Shown here: positions 50,980 to 60,263 of the stretch, piece by piece
How the letters are laid out: each line of letters starts with the position of its first letter
Numbering within the stretch: position 1 is the stretch's first letter
NCBI GenBank assembly: GCA_947175325.1
Contig: CAMWME010000001.1
Span: 1-64,000 of the forward strand
Origin: an uncultured Clostridia bacterium
Lineage (GTDB): Bacteria; Bacillota; Clostridia; Christensenellales; Borkfalkiaceae
Direction: 5' to 3'
DNA length: 64,000 bases
The notes under the pieces: model-generated
Told to the model about the DNA's origin: nothing
What the model saw: only the letters and a program-made list of their open reading frames with translations
The model's database searches: none
Translations under genes and position numbers: made by a program

Positions 50980-51641
50980 ATAACGAAACGGAAAAAGAAG
51001 TGAATAAGGAGAGCCGTGCTTACAAGTTTGCGGCGGGTAAAGGCGTAATGAATTTACCCAACAAACTGACGATTGCAAGAATGGTAATGATACCAGTATT
51101 CATTTTATTCTTTTATCTGAACTTTACGGCGCATTACTTCGTTGCACTTGCCGTGTTTGGAATTGCTTGTTTAACCGACCTTTTCGACGGAAAAATTGCA
51201 AGAAAGTACAATTTGGTTACCAATTTAGGCAAATTTTTGGACCCCATTGCAGATAAAGTTTTGGTGTTGTCGGCGCTTGTTATTATGCTTACAGTGCCGT
51301 CCTTCTTTACTCAAAACCTCGGTTTTTGGGCGCTGATAGTTGCCGGTTGCGGCGTTGCGCTTATCCTTGCGCGTGAAATTATAGTCAGCGGTTTCAGAAT
51401 GGTTGCCGCAAGTGCTGGAATGGTTATCGCCGCAGATATTATCGGTAAATACAAAACGACTTGCCAAGATGTTTCCATAGTCGTGCTGATAATCGGTGCG
51501 GGCGTAAGCGAGCTTACCGACCATCTTGCGGGCGCAATAATTAATTATATTGGGCTTGCGTTCTTTGCGCTTGCCGTGATTTTAACGGTGGTTTCGGGCA
51601 TTAATTATCTTGTAAAAAACAGAGAAGTTTTAACGAAATGA
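50976..51641 (+). CDS. pgsA: CDP-diacylglycerol-glycerol-3-phosphate 3-phosphatidyltransferase
   Basis: Phosphatidylglycerophosphate synthase, the first step to phosphatidylglycerol. The CDP-alcohol phosphotransferase motif is intact: TDLFDGKIARK followed by NLGKFLDPIADK. Five to six membrane helices after a 25-residue charged N-terminal extension; the usual start would be near MNLPNKLTIARM at residue 25, so translation from a GTG or ATG there is possible. It overlaps rimO and cinA by 4 bp each. Confidence 0.93.
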   Translation: MNNETEKEVNKESRAYKFAAGKGVMNLPNKLTIARMVMIPVFILFFYLNFTAHYFVALAVFGIACLTDLFDGKIARKYNLVTNLGKFLDPIADKVLVLSALVIMLTVPSFFTQNLGFWALIVAGCGVALILAREIIVSGFRMVAASAGMVIAADIIGKYKTTCQDVSIVVLIIGAGVSELTDHLAGAIINYIGLAFFALAVILTVVSGINYLVKNREVLTK

Positions 51642-52327
51642 GTGATTTTATACGAACTGTTGCCGCACCCGTTGAAACTGTAAACGGTGCGCTTGCAAAA
51701 TTAAAAGACGCTTGTCCTAACGTTTCAATAAATCTGCGTGAAAGCTTCGGTGATCTAACAATTGAAATCGGCAACGACGGTATTGATAAATCAATCTATC
51801 AAAAGGCACACCGTGAGCTTGTTGCCGCGCTTAACGACTACGTTTACGCGCTTGAAGATATTCCGCTTTGTGAGAGGCTGTTTCAGCTTTTGAAATTGAG
51901 GAAGGCGACAATAAGTGTTGCAGAATCGTTTACGGGCGGCGGAATAAGCAAAAGGCTGGTTGAAATTTCCGGCATAAGCGAAGTTTATTTCGAGGGGCTT
52001 AATACTTACAGCAATAAATCCAAAATCGCGCGGCTTGGCGTAAAAGAGGAAACGCTTGAAAAGTACGGTGCGGTTTCGGCGCAGACGGCGTACGAAATGG
52101 CTTACGGATTACTTGCTACGGGCAATTGCAATTTAGCAATAGCCACTACGGGAATAGCGGGACCCAAATCGGACGGCACGAAAAAGCCCGTAGGGCTTAT
52201 ATATATCGCCGTAGGAAACGAGGAACATATCAGCGTTTATGAGTATAATTTAAACGGTTCAAGGCAGTCTATTACAGAAACTGCGATAAATATTGCGCTG
52301 TTTCTGGCTTTTAAAAAGTTAAAATAA
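51638..52327 (+). CDS. CinA C-terminal domain protein (PncC-type NMN amidohydrolase)
   Basis: 229 residues. The C-terminal 155 residues match the CinA/PncC amidase domain: [42 protein letters not shown] and [18 protein letters not shown]. The N-terminal 75 residues resemble the small domain that follows the MoCF domain in full CinA; the MoCF (nucleotide pyrophosphatase) part itself is absent. It probably deamidates nicotinamide mononucleotide. It lies upstream of recA, as cinA does in many bacteria, and near nadE. Confidence 0.88.
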   Translation: MSDFIRTVAAPVETVNGALAKLKDACPNVSINLRESFGDLTIEIGNDGIDKSIYQKAHRELVAALNDYVYALEDIPLCERLFQLLKLRKATISVAESFTGGGISKRLVEISGISEVYFEGLNTYSNKSKIARLGVKEETLEKYGAVSAQTAYEMAYGLLATGNCNLAIATTGIAGPKSDGTKKPVGLIYIAVGNEEHISVYEYNLNGSRQSITETAINIALFLAFKKLK

Positions 52328-52343
52328 TCAGAGGTATATAAAA

Positions 52344-53345
52344 ATGAATGAAGAAAAATTAAAGGCACTTAACTCAACCATAGCAATGATTGAAAAGCAG
52401 TACGGCAAGGGCTCGATTATGAAGCTGGGTGACACGACGGCTTCAAACGACGTTGAAATTATCCCTACGGGCTGTCTTTCCCTTGACTTGGCGCTCGGCG
52501 TTGGCGGTGTTCCCCGCGGCAGAATTATGGAAATTTACGGACCCGAATCTTCGGGTAAAACTACCGTAGCTTTACATATAATTGCGGAAACGCAGAAGCT
52601 TGGCGGCGTTGCGGCGTTCATCGACGCAGAACACGCTCTTGACGCTCAGTACGCGCACGCTCTCGGCGTTGACACTAACGAGCTTTATCTTGCCCAGCCC
52701 GACACCGGCGAGCAAGCGCTTGATATCTGCGAGTCGCTCGTTCGTTCAAGTGCTGTTGATATTATCGTAATCGACTCCGTTGCGGCACTTACGCCCAAAG
52801 CGGAAATAGAGGGGGACATGGGCGATACGCACGTGGGACTTCTTGCCCGCCTTATGTCGCAAGCTTTGAGAAAGCTTACGGCGATAACAAACCGTTCGAA
52901 AACGTGCGTAATCTTCATTAACCAATTGCGTGAAAAGGTCGGCGTTATGTTCGGCAACCCCGAAACCACCCCCGGCGGCAAGGCGCTTAAATACTTTGCT
53001 TCGCTCCGTCTTGATATAAGAAAGGCTGACGCTTTGAAGGGTGACGGCGCTATTATCGGTAATAGGACGAAGTGCAAGGTCGTTAAAAACAAGGTTGCGC
53101 CCCCGTTTAAAGTTGCGGAGTTCGATATCATTTACGGTGAGGGCATCTCGCAAGAAGGCTGCCTTATTGACCTCGGTGTTGAATACGGCATATTTAACAA
53201 GAGCGGTAGCTGGTTCAACTATAACGACGAAAAGGTTGCCCAAGGCCGTGAAAAGCTTCGCGAGCACTTGAAGCAGACGCCCGAATTAAAAGCCGAGATA
53301 GAGGCAAAAATCAGAGAGGCATACAAAGCCGCTCAAAGCAAATAA
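52344..53345 (+). CDS. recA: Recombinase RecA
   Basis: 333-residue RecA. Walker A is [12 protein letters not shown] near residue 67, the MAW region and the C-terminal [20 protein letters not shown] segment are conserved, and a short C-terminal acidic/basic tail follows. AGAGGT precedes the ATG. I see no LexA-type box immediately upstream, but the gene is probably read through from the cinA operon, so SOS control would have to act further upstream. Confidence 0.98.
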   Translation: MNEEKLKALNSTIAMIEKQYGKGSIMKLGDTTASNDVEIIPTGCLSLDLALGVGGVPRGRIMEIYGPESSGKTTVALHIIAETQKLGGVAAFIDAEHALDAQYAHALGVDTNELYLAQPDTGEQALDICESLVRSSAVDIIVIDSVAALTPKAEIEGDMGDTHVGLLARLMSQALRKLTAITNRSKTCVIFINQLREKVGVMFGNPETTPGGKALKYFASLRLDIRKADALKGDGAIIGNRTKCKVVKNKVAPPFKVAEFDIIYGEGISQEGCLIDLGVEYGIFNKSGSWFNYNDEKVAQGREKLREHLKQTPELKAEIEAKIREAYKAAQSK

Positions 53346-53355
53346 GAAGGTTTAG

Positions 53356-55290
53356 ATGCAATACGGATTTATAAAAGTTTGCGCCGCAACGCCCGAAATG
53401 AGGGTTGCGGACGTAAGCTTCAACACACAAAAAATAATAGAAGCAATTAAGGAAAGTGCGGCAAAAGGGAGTCAGCTTACCGTTTTTCCCGAGCTTTCGG
53501 TTTGCGGCTATACGTGCGGTAACTTGTTTAATCAACCCGCGCTTATAAAAGCGTGCGAAAATGCTTTAGATAAAATTGCCGAGGCAACGAGGGAAATAAA
53601 AACTCTCGTATTCGTCGGCGCGCCCATAAGACACGACGGCAAGCTTTTTAACTGTGCAATAGCTATTCACAGCGGTAAAATTTTGGCTGTTATTCCGAAA
53701 ACCTTTTTACCTAACTACGGTGAGTTTTACGAAAGAAGGTATTTTTCTTCCGCAACGGAAGTTATAATGGATTACGTCAGCCTTATCAATAATCAGTTCG
53801 TGCCCTTTACAACGAAGATTTTGTTTATGGCAAGCAACTGTCCGGGCTTTACCGTGGCGGCGGAAATTTGCGAGGATTTGTGGACGGTTCAATCGCCCTC
53901 GTTAAAACACGCGCAGAAAGGGGCAAATATTATCGTAAACTTGTCTTGCAGTGACGAGACGACCGGTAAAGCCGAACGCAGAAGAACGCTTATTAAGGCG
54001 CAGTCGGATAAGCTCGTTTGCGGATACGTCTACTGCAATGCGGGCGAGGGCGAAAGTTCTACCGATATGACGTTTGGCGGACATAACATAATTGCCGAAA
54101 ACGGCAAGATTCTTAACGAAAGTAAGCTTTTTAAAAACGGCCTTTTGTATTCGGAAATCGACGTTGAAATGCTTGAAAACGAAAGATGCAAAATGGCGGG
54201 GGTATATTACAACGACTTAAAAGAGGAAAGAAAAGAGCAGCGCGGAGACGACGGATATTATAGGTCGGTCTTTGAAACTTCTAAAAGCGAAGAGGATTTA
54301 AGCAGAAAAATTTCTCAAACGCCTTTCGTTCCTCAAACCGGCTTAGCGGAAAGAAGCGAGCTTGTGTTGACTATCCAGCAAAAAGGATTAGAAAAAAGGC
54401 TTAAGCATACCCATTCTAAAACCGTTTTAATAGGTGTTTCGGGCGGGCTTGATTCTGCGCTTGCACTACTTGTAACTTGCCGTGCATTTAAGGCCTTGGG
54501 CAAGGATTTGGAGGACATTGTTGCAGTTACCATGCCGTGCTTCGGTACGACGAAGAAGACGAAGAGTAACTCTATAAAATTGATAGAGGCGTTGGGTGCA
54601 ACGGCAAAATCCGTCCCCATAGCTACCAGCGTTTTAAAGCACTTTAAGGATATAGGACACGACCCCGAGGACAAAAACGTTACCTATGAGAACGCCCAAG
54701 CTCGTATGCGTACTATGATTTTGATGAATATGGCGAACGATTTGGGCGGGCTCGTTATCGGCACTTGCGATTTAAGCGAAACGGCGCTTGGTTGGTCAAC
54801 CTACAACGGCGACCATATGTCAATGTACGGCGTTAACGCGTCCGTTCCCAAAACGCTTGTAAAGCATCTTATTGCTTACGAGGCGGATAGACTTGGTGGG
54901 GACGTAAAGAGAATACTTACAAGTATTTTAAATACGGAAATAAGCCCCGAGCTTCTTCCCCCCGACGAAAACGGTCATATTGCCCAAAAGACCGAAGATA
55001 TTGTAGGACCGTACGTTCTGCACGATTTCTTCATCTATTACGCTATCCGTTACGCTTTCCCGCCCGATAAAATTATGTTTTTGGCGGAAAACGCTTTTGC
55101 CGGTGTTTATAACAAAAAGGTGATAAAGAAGTGGCTTAAAAGCTTCTACGAAAGGTTCTTTAAACATCAATTTAAACGCTCTTCTATGCCGGACGGAGTG
55201 AAGGTAGGCTCAGTGTCGCTTTCTCCCCGCAGTGACTGGCGTATGCCATCTGACGCCGTTGTAAACGTTTGGCTTGATTATTTCAAATAA
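53356..55290 (+). CDS. nadE: Glutamine-dependent NAD+ synthetase
   Basis: 644-residue two-domain enzyme. The N-terminal nitrilase-type glutaminase domain (1-~280) has the catalytic Glu in FPELSVCGY, and the nucleophile Cys in EICEDLW. The C-terminal synthetase domain begins near residue 330 with the ATP pyrophosphatase P-loop GVSGGLDSALAL and contains GTCDLSETALGWSTYNGDH. It amidates nicotinic acid adenine dinucleotide to NAD+. Directly follows recA by 10 bp and ends the operon at a strong terminator. Confidence 0.96.
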   Translation: MQYGFIKVCAATPEMRVADVSFNTQKIIEAIKESAAKGSQLTVFPELSVCGYTCGNLFNQPALIKACENALDKIAEATREIKTLVFVGAPIRHDGKLFNCAIAIHSGKILAVIPKTFLPNYGEFYERRYFSSATEVIMDYVSLINNQFVPFTTKILFMASNCPGFTVAAEICEDLWTVQSPSLKHAQKGANIIVNLSCSDETTGKAERRRTLIKAQSDKLVCGYVYCNAGEGESSTDMTFGGHNIIAENGKILNESKLFKNGLLYSEIDVEMLENERCKMAGVYYNDLKEERKEQRGDDGYYRSVFETSKSEEDLSRKISQTPFVPQTGLAERSELVLTIQQKGLEKRLKHTHSKTVLIGVSGGLDSALALLVTCRAFKALGKDLEDIVAVTMPCFGTTKKTKSNSIKLIEALGATAKSVPIATSVLKHFKDIGHDPEDKNVTYENAQARMRTMILMNMANDLGGLVIGTCDLSETALGWSTYNGDHMSMYGVNASVPKTLVKHLIAYEADRLGGDVKRILTSILNTEISPELLPPDENGHIAQKTEDIVGPYVLHDFFIYYAIRYAFPPDKIMFLAENAFAGVYNKKVIKKWLKSFYERFFKHQFKRSSMPDGVKVGSVSLSPRSDWRMPSDAVVNVWLDYFK

Positions 55291-55296
55291 TATTTT

Positions 55297-55328
55297 GCCC
55301 CGCGCCTCTGCCGCGCGGGGCTTTTTTT
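55297..55328 (+). terminator. Terminator of the recA-nadE unit
   Basis: GCCCCGCGC / GCGCGGGGC stem, 7-nt loop, then TTTTTTT. Confidence 0.9.
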
Positions 55329-55453
55329 AATATTGTACAAACAATTTATTCTATTAAATTGACTTTTAATGAGTGCGGGTGTACAATATAATAAGATATA
55401 AAGTACTTCTTTGGAAGTAACGTATATATTTAAAACTTTATCAGGAGGCTTAA

Positions 55454-57073
55454 ATGAACTTATTGGCATTAAGCAGCCTGTTTCTTGCAAACGAGGTAAA
55501 CGTGCCCGCAATCGTTTTGGGCGTATTGCTCGGTGTCGTTGTTTGCCTTGCCGTGGTGGCGTTTTTTCTTGGAGGAAAGTTCAAAGAAAAAAGTATTGAA
55601 AAAGAGTTAGGCACAGCGAGAGCTAGGTCTGACAAATTTATAGAAGACGCAAAACGCGAGTGCGAAAACATTAAAATCGAGGCACAGAAACAGAAGCTGC
55701 AAAAAAAGGAAGAATTAGAGGCAGAATTTGAAGAGTGGAGTAGGGAAAAGAAAAAAGACCTACAAAAACAAGAACAGCGTTTAGTTCAGAAGGAAGACAT
55801 TCTGGACAAGAAGGAAGAGGCACTTTTGAAGCAGACCGGTGAATTGGATCAGCAGAAAAAGGCGCTTGCAGCAAAGGAAGTTGAAGTTAACAAGACTCAG
55901 GAAAAGGTAAAGCATCAGCACGAACTTATGGTGCAAGAGCTTGAAAAAGTTGCTCAACTTACCAAGGACGAGGCTAAGAAGCTTCTTTCCGAAGAAATTC
56001 TGGACGAAACCAGACACGACGTAGCTTTACAAGTAAGAAATATAGAGGCAACCGCGAAGGAAGAAGCTGTTACCGAGGCAAAGAAAATTATTTCGCTTGC
56101 CGTTCAGCGTTGCGCCGCTGACCACGCATCGGAAATTACCGTTTCCGTCGTTCCTCTGCCCAGCGACGATATGAAGGCAAGGCTTATCGGTAGAGAGGGT
56201 AGAAATATCCGCGCAATCGAGAACGCAACGGGCATTGAGCTTATTATCGACGATACGCCCGAAGTCGTTATCCTTTCGGGATTTGACCCCGTAAGGCGTG
56301 AAATTGCAAGAATTACGCTTGAAAAGCTTATCTCTGACGGAAGAATTCATCCCGCAAGGATAGAAGAAACCGTTGAAAAGGTAAGAAAGGAAATGGACCA
56401 AGAAATCAAACAAGCGGGCGAAAGCGCGATGTTTGACGTAGGTATCTTTGGAATTCATCCCGAACTTATCAAACTCTTGGGTAGACTTAAATACAGAACG
56501 AGTTACGGTCAGAACGTATATAAGCATTCAATAGAAGTTGCACAGCTTGCCGGCCTTATGGCTCAAGAATTAGGGCTTGACGTTAACCTTGCTAAGCGTG
56601 CGGGACTTCTTCACGATATAGGTAAGGCCGTTGACCACGAGCAAGAGGGAACGCACATTCAACTCGGTGCAGACCTTGCTAAGAAGTATAGGGAAAGCAA
56701 CAACGTAATTAACGCTATTGCCGCCCATCACGGCGACGTAGAACCTAAAACTATCGAGGCTGTACTCGTTGCCGCTGCCGACGCTATTTCGGGCGCAAGA
56801 CCCGGTGCGAGAAGAGAAACCGGTACTAACTACGTTAAGAGGCTTGAAAAGCTTGAAGCTATTGCGGGCGACTTCCGCGGCGTGGACAAGTGTTACGCTA
56901 TTCAAGCGGGCAGAGAAGTGCGCGTAATAGTTAAACCCGACCAAGTTGACGATGCTCAAACCTTGTTCCTTGCAAAGGATATTGCAAAGAAAATCGAAGC
57001 GGAGCTTGAATATCCCGGACAAATTAAAGTTAACGTAATAAGAGAATTCAGAGCGTCTGAATTTGCAAAATAA
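55454..57073 (+). CDS. rny: Ribonuclease Y
   Basis: 539-residue membrane-anchored endoribonuclease that initiates mRNA decay. One N-terminal helix (about 15-45), a long coiled coil (about 50-200), a KH domain ([20 protein letters not shown]) and the HD domain with [12 protein letters not shown] followed by AAHHGD. Ribosome binding site AGGAGG 7 nt before the ATG. Monocistronic, with its own terminator, convergent with the PadR gene. A TATAAT sequence lies at 55387-55392 about 60 bp upstream, though its -35 partner is unclear. Confidence 0.97.
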   Translation: MNLLALSSLFLANEVNVPAIVLGVLLGVVVCLAVVAFFLGGKFKEKSIEKELGTARARSDKFIEDAKRECENIKIEAQKQKLQKKEELEAEFEEWSREKKKDLQKQEQRLVQKEDILDKKEEALLKQTGELDQQKKALAAKEVEVNKTQEKVKHQHELMVQELEKVAQLTKDEAKKLLSEEILDETRHDVALQVRNIEATAKEEAVTEAKKIISLAVQRCAADHASEITVSVVPLPSDDMKARLIGREGRNIRAIENATGIELIIDDTPEVVILSGFDPVRREIARITLEKLISDGRIHPARIEETVEKVRKEMDQEIKQAGESAMFDVGIFGIHPELIKLLGRLKYRTSYGQNVYKHSIEVAQLAGLMAQELGLDVNLAKRAGLLHDIGKAVDHEQEGTHIQLGADLAKKYRESNNVINAIAAHHGDVEPKTIEAVLVAAADAISGARPGARRETGTNYVKRLEKLEAIAGDFRGVDKCYAIQAGREVRVIVKPDQVDDAQTLFLAKDIAKKIEAELEYPGQIKVNVIREFRASEFAK

Positions 57074-57083
57074 GCAAAAATAA

Positions 57084-57113
57084 AAATCCCCCGAGTAAAA
57101 TCTCGGGGGATTT
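57084..57113. terminator. Bidirectional terminator between rny and padR-like gene
   Basis: AAATCCCCCGAG / CTCGGGGGATTT stem with a 6-nt loop and A/T runs either side. Confidence 0.85.
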
Positions 57114-57115
57114 AA

Positions 57116-58654
57116 TTATTTACTGAATACGTAGAAGATAGTTGCGAAGATGGGGATATTTAAAACTACGAGGCAAGGAATAATTATCTTTGCCGCAATA
57201 TCACCCGCGCTAGCAAAGCTGACGTTTAGAAGTATCGAAGTTACGAATACGATTAAAATCAATAAAACCGTAATAACGACCGATGCCGTAAGGTAGGAGT
57301 GAGAAGTAGGTTTTCTCGTACACTTTCCGAAGTCGGTTGTGGTAAGAATTCCGAATATCGCAAGCTGTGCAACTGCAATAGCAAGAATAACGAAGGGATA
57401 GCCTATTGAAATCCCGTTTACCCCCAAAGAATCTTTGAAGGCAAGGCTTAAGGCAAACTCGAATAAAAGGATTACGCCGATAATCAAAGAGCACTTGAAA
57501 AGGGTCTTGCCGCGGTTGTATTTCTTTCTTCTTGAACCGGAAACGGTATATTCGGAAGAACTAACCGTCAAGCCGTCCTTATTAGCTTTGATGCTTGCAT
57601 CCTCGTAATTGACTTGTACGGGCACTTGTTGAATGGGATTAGAGGGCTGTTCGGGGCGATTCTGTTGTTTCACCGTCTTTACGAACAAATTATTTATAAG
57701 GTTTTTATAGTCGCGCTCGGTTTCGGGTTTATTGTTATAAATAAGCTTTTCCGTATCTATGTATTCCGAATCGGGAACGGTAGGAGTTTCTTGTCGCTCG
57801 GTTACCGGTTCAGAAATAAGCCGCAAATAATTTTCGTGAATTCTTCGTGCATCAGAGGCCTTGTCGGCTACGGCAATTTCGCTTGACTGAGCTTGAGTAG
57901 GCTCTTGCTGTATCTGGGTTTGGAAGACTTCTTGCGCTGGCTGTACGGGTTGTTGAACAGATTGCATTTGTTGCATAACTTCTTGCATTATCTGCTGAAC
58001 GACTTCTTGTACTTGAACTTGTTGTGCTGCAGGCTGCTGTTCGGTATTTTGCACGGGTTGTGCTTGCTCTTGTACGGGCTGCGCGGTCGGCTGCTCAACA
58101 ACTACCATTTCTTCGGACTTTTCGTCCTTTTTATCGGTTTCGTCGTCATACTTAACCTCACGCACTTCTTTAACTTCGTCTTCGTCGTCCTTAGAAGTAG
58201 GAACGCGGGAAGTAGAGGTCTTTAAAATTTTAAAATCAACGGCAGTGGGAGCGGGCTGAGAAAAGTCAAAATTCCTTTCCGAAATAAGGCTGTCAATGAC
58301 AGTTCTGGAATATTCCCATTCGGCTTGATTTCTTTCGGTAATTTCTCTGCCGCTGTCAGTAAGCGTATAATACTTTCTTCTGCCGCCGTTTGAAACCTCG
58401 TCCGTTTTCCAGTAAGCGTTTATGTAGCCTTGGCTTTCAAGGCGCTTTAACGCACTGTAAAGGGTGGGCTGTTTTAAAGTATATTGACCGTGGCTCTTGG
58501 ATTCGATTTCTTCGATAATTTCGTAGCCGTATTTGTCGCGCTCGTAAAGGGTGCGAAGAATTATCGTGTTTATGTGCCCGCGAATAAGGTCGGCGCTTAT
58601 TCCGCTTTTATTTTCTTCTTCCTCGACTTCGTTGTTTTTCAATTCTTCGTCCAA
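57116..58654 (-). CDS. PadR-family regulator fused to a Gln-rich linker and four membrane helices
   Basis: 512 residues with three parts. Residues about 20-105 are a PadR winged helix (LIRGHINTIILRTLYERDKYGYEI, then LKQPTLYSALKRLESQGYI and GRRKYYTLTDSGRE). Residues about 110-370 are low-complexity, rich in Gln, Glu, Val and Pro, including QEVVQQIMQEVMQQM. Residues about 378-510 hold four strongly hydrophobic helices. PadR proteins are normally soluble, so this is a membrane-tethered regulator. Ribosome binding site CGGAGG; a 27-bp palindrome covers its own transcription start, which suggests autorepression. The ligand and other targets are unknown. Confidence 0.85.
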   Translation of the reverse strand: MDEELKNNEVEEEENKSGISADLIRGHINTIILRTLYERDKYGYEIIEEIESKSHGQYTLKQPTLYSALKRLESQGYINAYWKTDEVSNGGRRKYYTLTDSGREITERNQAEWEYSRTVIDSLISERNFDFSQPAPTAVDFKILKTSTSRVPTSKDDEDEVKEVREVKYDDETDKKDEKSEEMVVVEQPTAQPVQEQAQPVQNTEQQPAAQQVQVQEVVQQIMQEVMQQMQSVQQPVQPAQEVFQTQIQQEPTQAQSSEIAVADKASDARRIHENYLRLISEPVTERQETPTVPDSEYIDTEKLIYNNKPETERDYKNLINNLFVKTVKQQNRPEQPSNPIQQVPVQVNYEDASIKANKDGLTVSSSEYTVSGSRRKKYNRGKTLFKCSLIIGVILLFEFALSLAFKDSLGVNGISIGYPFVILAIAVAQLAIFGILTTTDFGKCTRKPTSHSYLTASVVITVLLILIVFVTSILLNVSFASAGDIAAKIIIPCLVVLNIPIFATIFYVFSK

Positions 58655-58671
58655 GGTTCTTATCCTCCGTT

Positions 58672-58698
58672 AATTAAAGTTAAATATTAACTTTAATT
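58672..58698. promoter_or_regulatory. Operator palindrome of the PadR-like gene
   Basis: Perfect 12-bp arms AATTAAAGTTAA and TTAACTTTAATT around a 3-bp centre, directly downstream of the -10 box and overlapping the transcription start of the gene. Confidence 0.65.
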
Positions 58699-58727
58699 AT
58701 TTTACCATAAATTGGCGTGCAAGTCAA
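58699..58727 (-). promoter_or_regulatory. Promoter of the PadR-like gene
   Basis: Minus strand TTGACT, 17-bp spacer, TAAAAT, abutting the palindrome. Confidence 0.7.
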
Positions 58728-58744
58728 TACTTTGAGCAAGTTAA

Positions 58745-58766
58745 ATAGTACTATGTCACACATAAT
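58745..58766. repeat. Dispersed 22-bp repeat, copy 2
   Basis: Contains AGTACTATGTCACACATAAT; 20 of 22 positions match copy 1 at 9811-9832, and the AAAT flank on the left is shared too. It lies between divergent genes. Confidence 0.55.
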
Positions 58767-58843
58767 CAGTCAAAATGGCGCATTTTGGTGGACTTTTATG
58801 CTTATTTTTGATAAAATTATGAAAAAGTATAAAAGGGCTAAGT

Positions 58844-59575
58844 ATGTATAGGCATAAAAAAATTTACGAACTTAGATATACTGACGTTGACGCATACGAT
58901 ATTTTGAAGCCTTCATCGCTTTTATCGTTTTTAGAGGAATCTGCTTGCCTTTCTGCAGACGAGTTGGGGTTCGGTTACGACGCCGTTGCGCCAAAGAATA
59001 TGGGCTTTATAATCGTAAATTGGTATATTGAATTTACCCGCCCAGTAAGATTGGGTGAAAAGCTTGAAATTCAAACTTGGCCGTTACGTCCAAAGTTCTT
59101 AATTTTTTTCAGAGATTACGAGTTTTTCATTAACGGTGAAAAGGTTGGTGTGGCTACGGCAAGGTGGTGCCTTATAGACACAGCTAATTTTAAGGTTCTT
59201 CCCCCAAGCGCGTTCTTTGAAGAAGGGGCGTTTGATAATTACAACACTGAACGCAGTATTGACTTTAAAGCATGGAAAATACCTTCATTAGACGGTGGTA
59301 ATACCGTTTATACTAAAAAAGTTACTTATTCTGATTACGACCACTACTTTCACGTAAACAACACGAAGTATGCAGATTTTCTTGCGGATACTTTCTCCGT
59401 TGAAGAATTTAAGGGCAAATATATCAAAAAATTGCAAGTTACTTACGTTAAACAGTGCAAAATCGGCGAAGAAATTGCTTTCTCACGCGAAGAAAAAGAC
59501 GGCGCGCATATAGTTGAAGGCAAAGTTGACGGTGAAGTGCGCGTTCAATTCAAGGTTGAATTAGATGAAGTATGA
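58844..59575 (+). CDS. Acyl-ACP thioesterase (FatA/FatB-like)
   Basis: 243-residue double hot-dog enzyme that releases free fatty acids from acyl carrier protein. The N-terminal half has YELRYTDVDAYDILKPSSLLSFLEE and the GFIIVNWYIEF segment; the second half has the active-site region YSDYDHYFHVNNTKYADF, with the Asp/Asn/His arrangement of bacterial FatA-type enzymes. It is the first gene of a four-gene stretch with small overlaps. Cytoplasmic. Its role in this operon with a YgjP-like protein is not obvious. Confidence 0.9.
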   Translation: MYRHKKIYELRYTDVDAYDILKPSSLLSFLEESACLSADELGFGYDAVAPKNMGFIIVNWYIEFTRPVRLGEKLEIQTWPLRPKFLIFFRDYEFFINGEKVGVATARWCLIDTANFKVLPPSAFFEEGAFDNYNTERSIDFKAWKIPSLDGGNTVYTKKVTYSDYDHYFHVNNTKYADFLADTFSVEEFKGKYIKKLQVTYVKQCKIGEEIAFSREEKDGAHIVEGKVDGEVRVQFKVELDEV

Positions 59576-60206
59576 CGTTGAACTCGTTTTTTCAAAACGA
59601 AAAAGCTTGTCAATAACTGTTTCAGCAGAAAACAAAATTACTTTACGTTGCCCGTTGGGGTACAGTCGAGAGCGGGCTGAGCGGTTTTTAAACGATAAAT
59701 CCGCTTGGATAGAAAAAACGGTTTTAAGAAACGAGAAAAAATTAAGCTTTAACGCAGATATTATTTCATATAAGTCAATATTCGTTAACGGTGCCAAACT
59801 TCCGCTTTTTGTGGATTGCAAAAAGGCGGCAATAACCGGAGAAGGAGTATTCGTTAAGAGTATCAAAGATATAAAAAAACTGTTTGTAAGCAGCTTTGCA
59901 AAAGCGTTCGTTTTGCGTGTTGAAGAAGTTGCCAGCCGGACGGGTTTAAAATTCAACGGTATAGCGATTAAAAGCTATAAAAGCCGTTGGGGGTGTTGTG
60001 ACGGCGGCAACAATCTTGCGTTTAATTACAAGCTGTTTATGCTGCCGGACCGTATACAATATTATATAATAGTACACGAATTGTGCCACACCGCACAGCA
60101 CAACCATTCCGAGAAATTTTGGCGGCTTGTTGAAAAATTTGTACCCGATTACAAGAAGATAAAAAAGGACTTGCGCGGCTACGATTTTCTTACCACTTTA
60201 TATTAG
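59565..60206 (+). CDS. YgjP-like (DUF45) zinc metallopeptidase-type protein
   Basis: 213 residues. The C-terminal domain has SRWGCC, LAFNYKLFMLP and the zinc motif HELCHTAQHNHSEKFW (HExxH with a later His), matching the YgjP/WLM metallopeptidase family; the N-terminal half is beta-rich as in this family. The biological role is not established. It overlaps the thioesterase gene by 11 bp. No signal peptide, so predicted cytoplasmic. Confidence 0.88.
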   Translation: MKYDVELVFSKRKSLSITVSAENKITLRCPLGYSRERAERFLNDKSAWIEKTVLRNEKKLSFNADIISYKSIFVNGAKLPLFVDCKKAAITGEGVFVKSIKDIKKLFVSSFAKAFVLRVEEVASRTGLKFNGIAIKSYKSRWGCCDGGNNLAFNYKLFMLPDRIQYYIIVHELCHTAQHNHSEKFWRLVEKFVPDYKKIKKDLRGYDFLTTLY

Positions 60207-60263
60207 TTTTAATTTTAAGGGTGGCCTATTTAACTGTAAGGCAGCCCTTTGAAAGGCAAAATG

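Noticed and set aside
55359-55392. TTGACT...TATAAT as the rny promoter
   Set aside because: The spacing is 22 bp, too long for a sigma-A promoter; only the -10 may be used.
57886-58080. Gln-codon repeats in the PadR-like gene as a tandem repeat
   Set aside because: Low-complexity linker with varied codons; no exact tandem unit.
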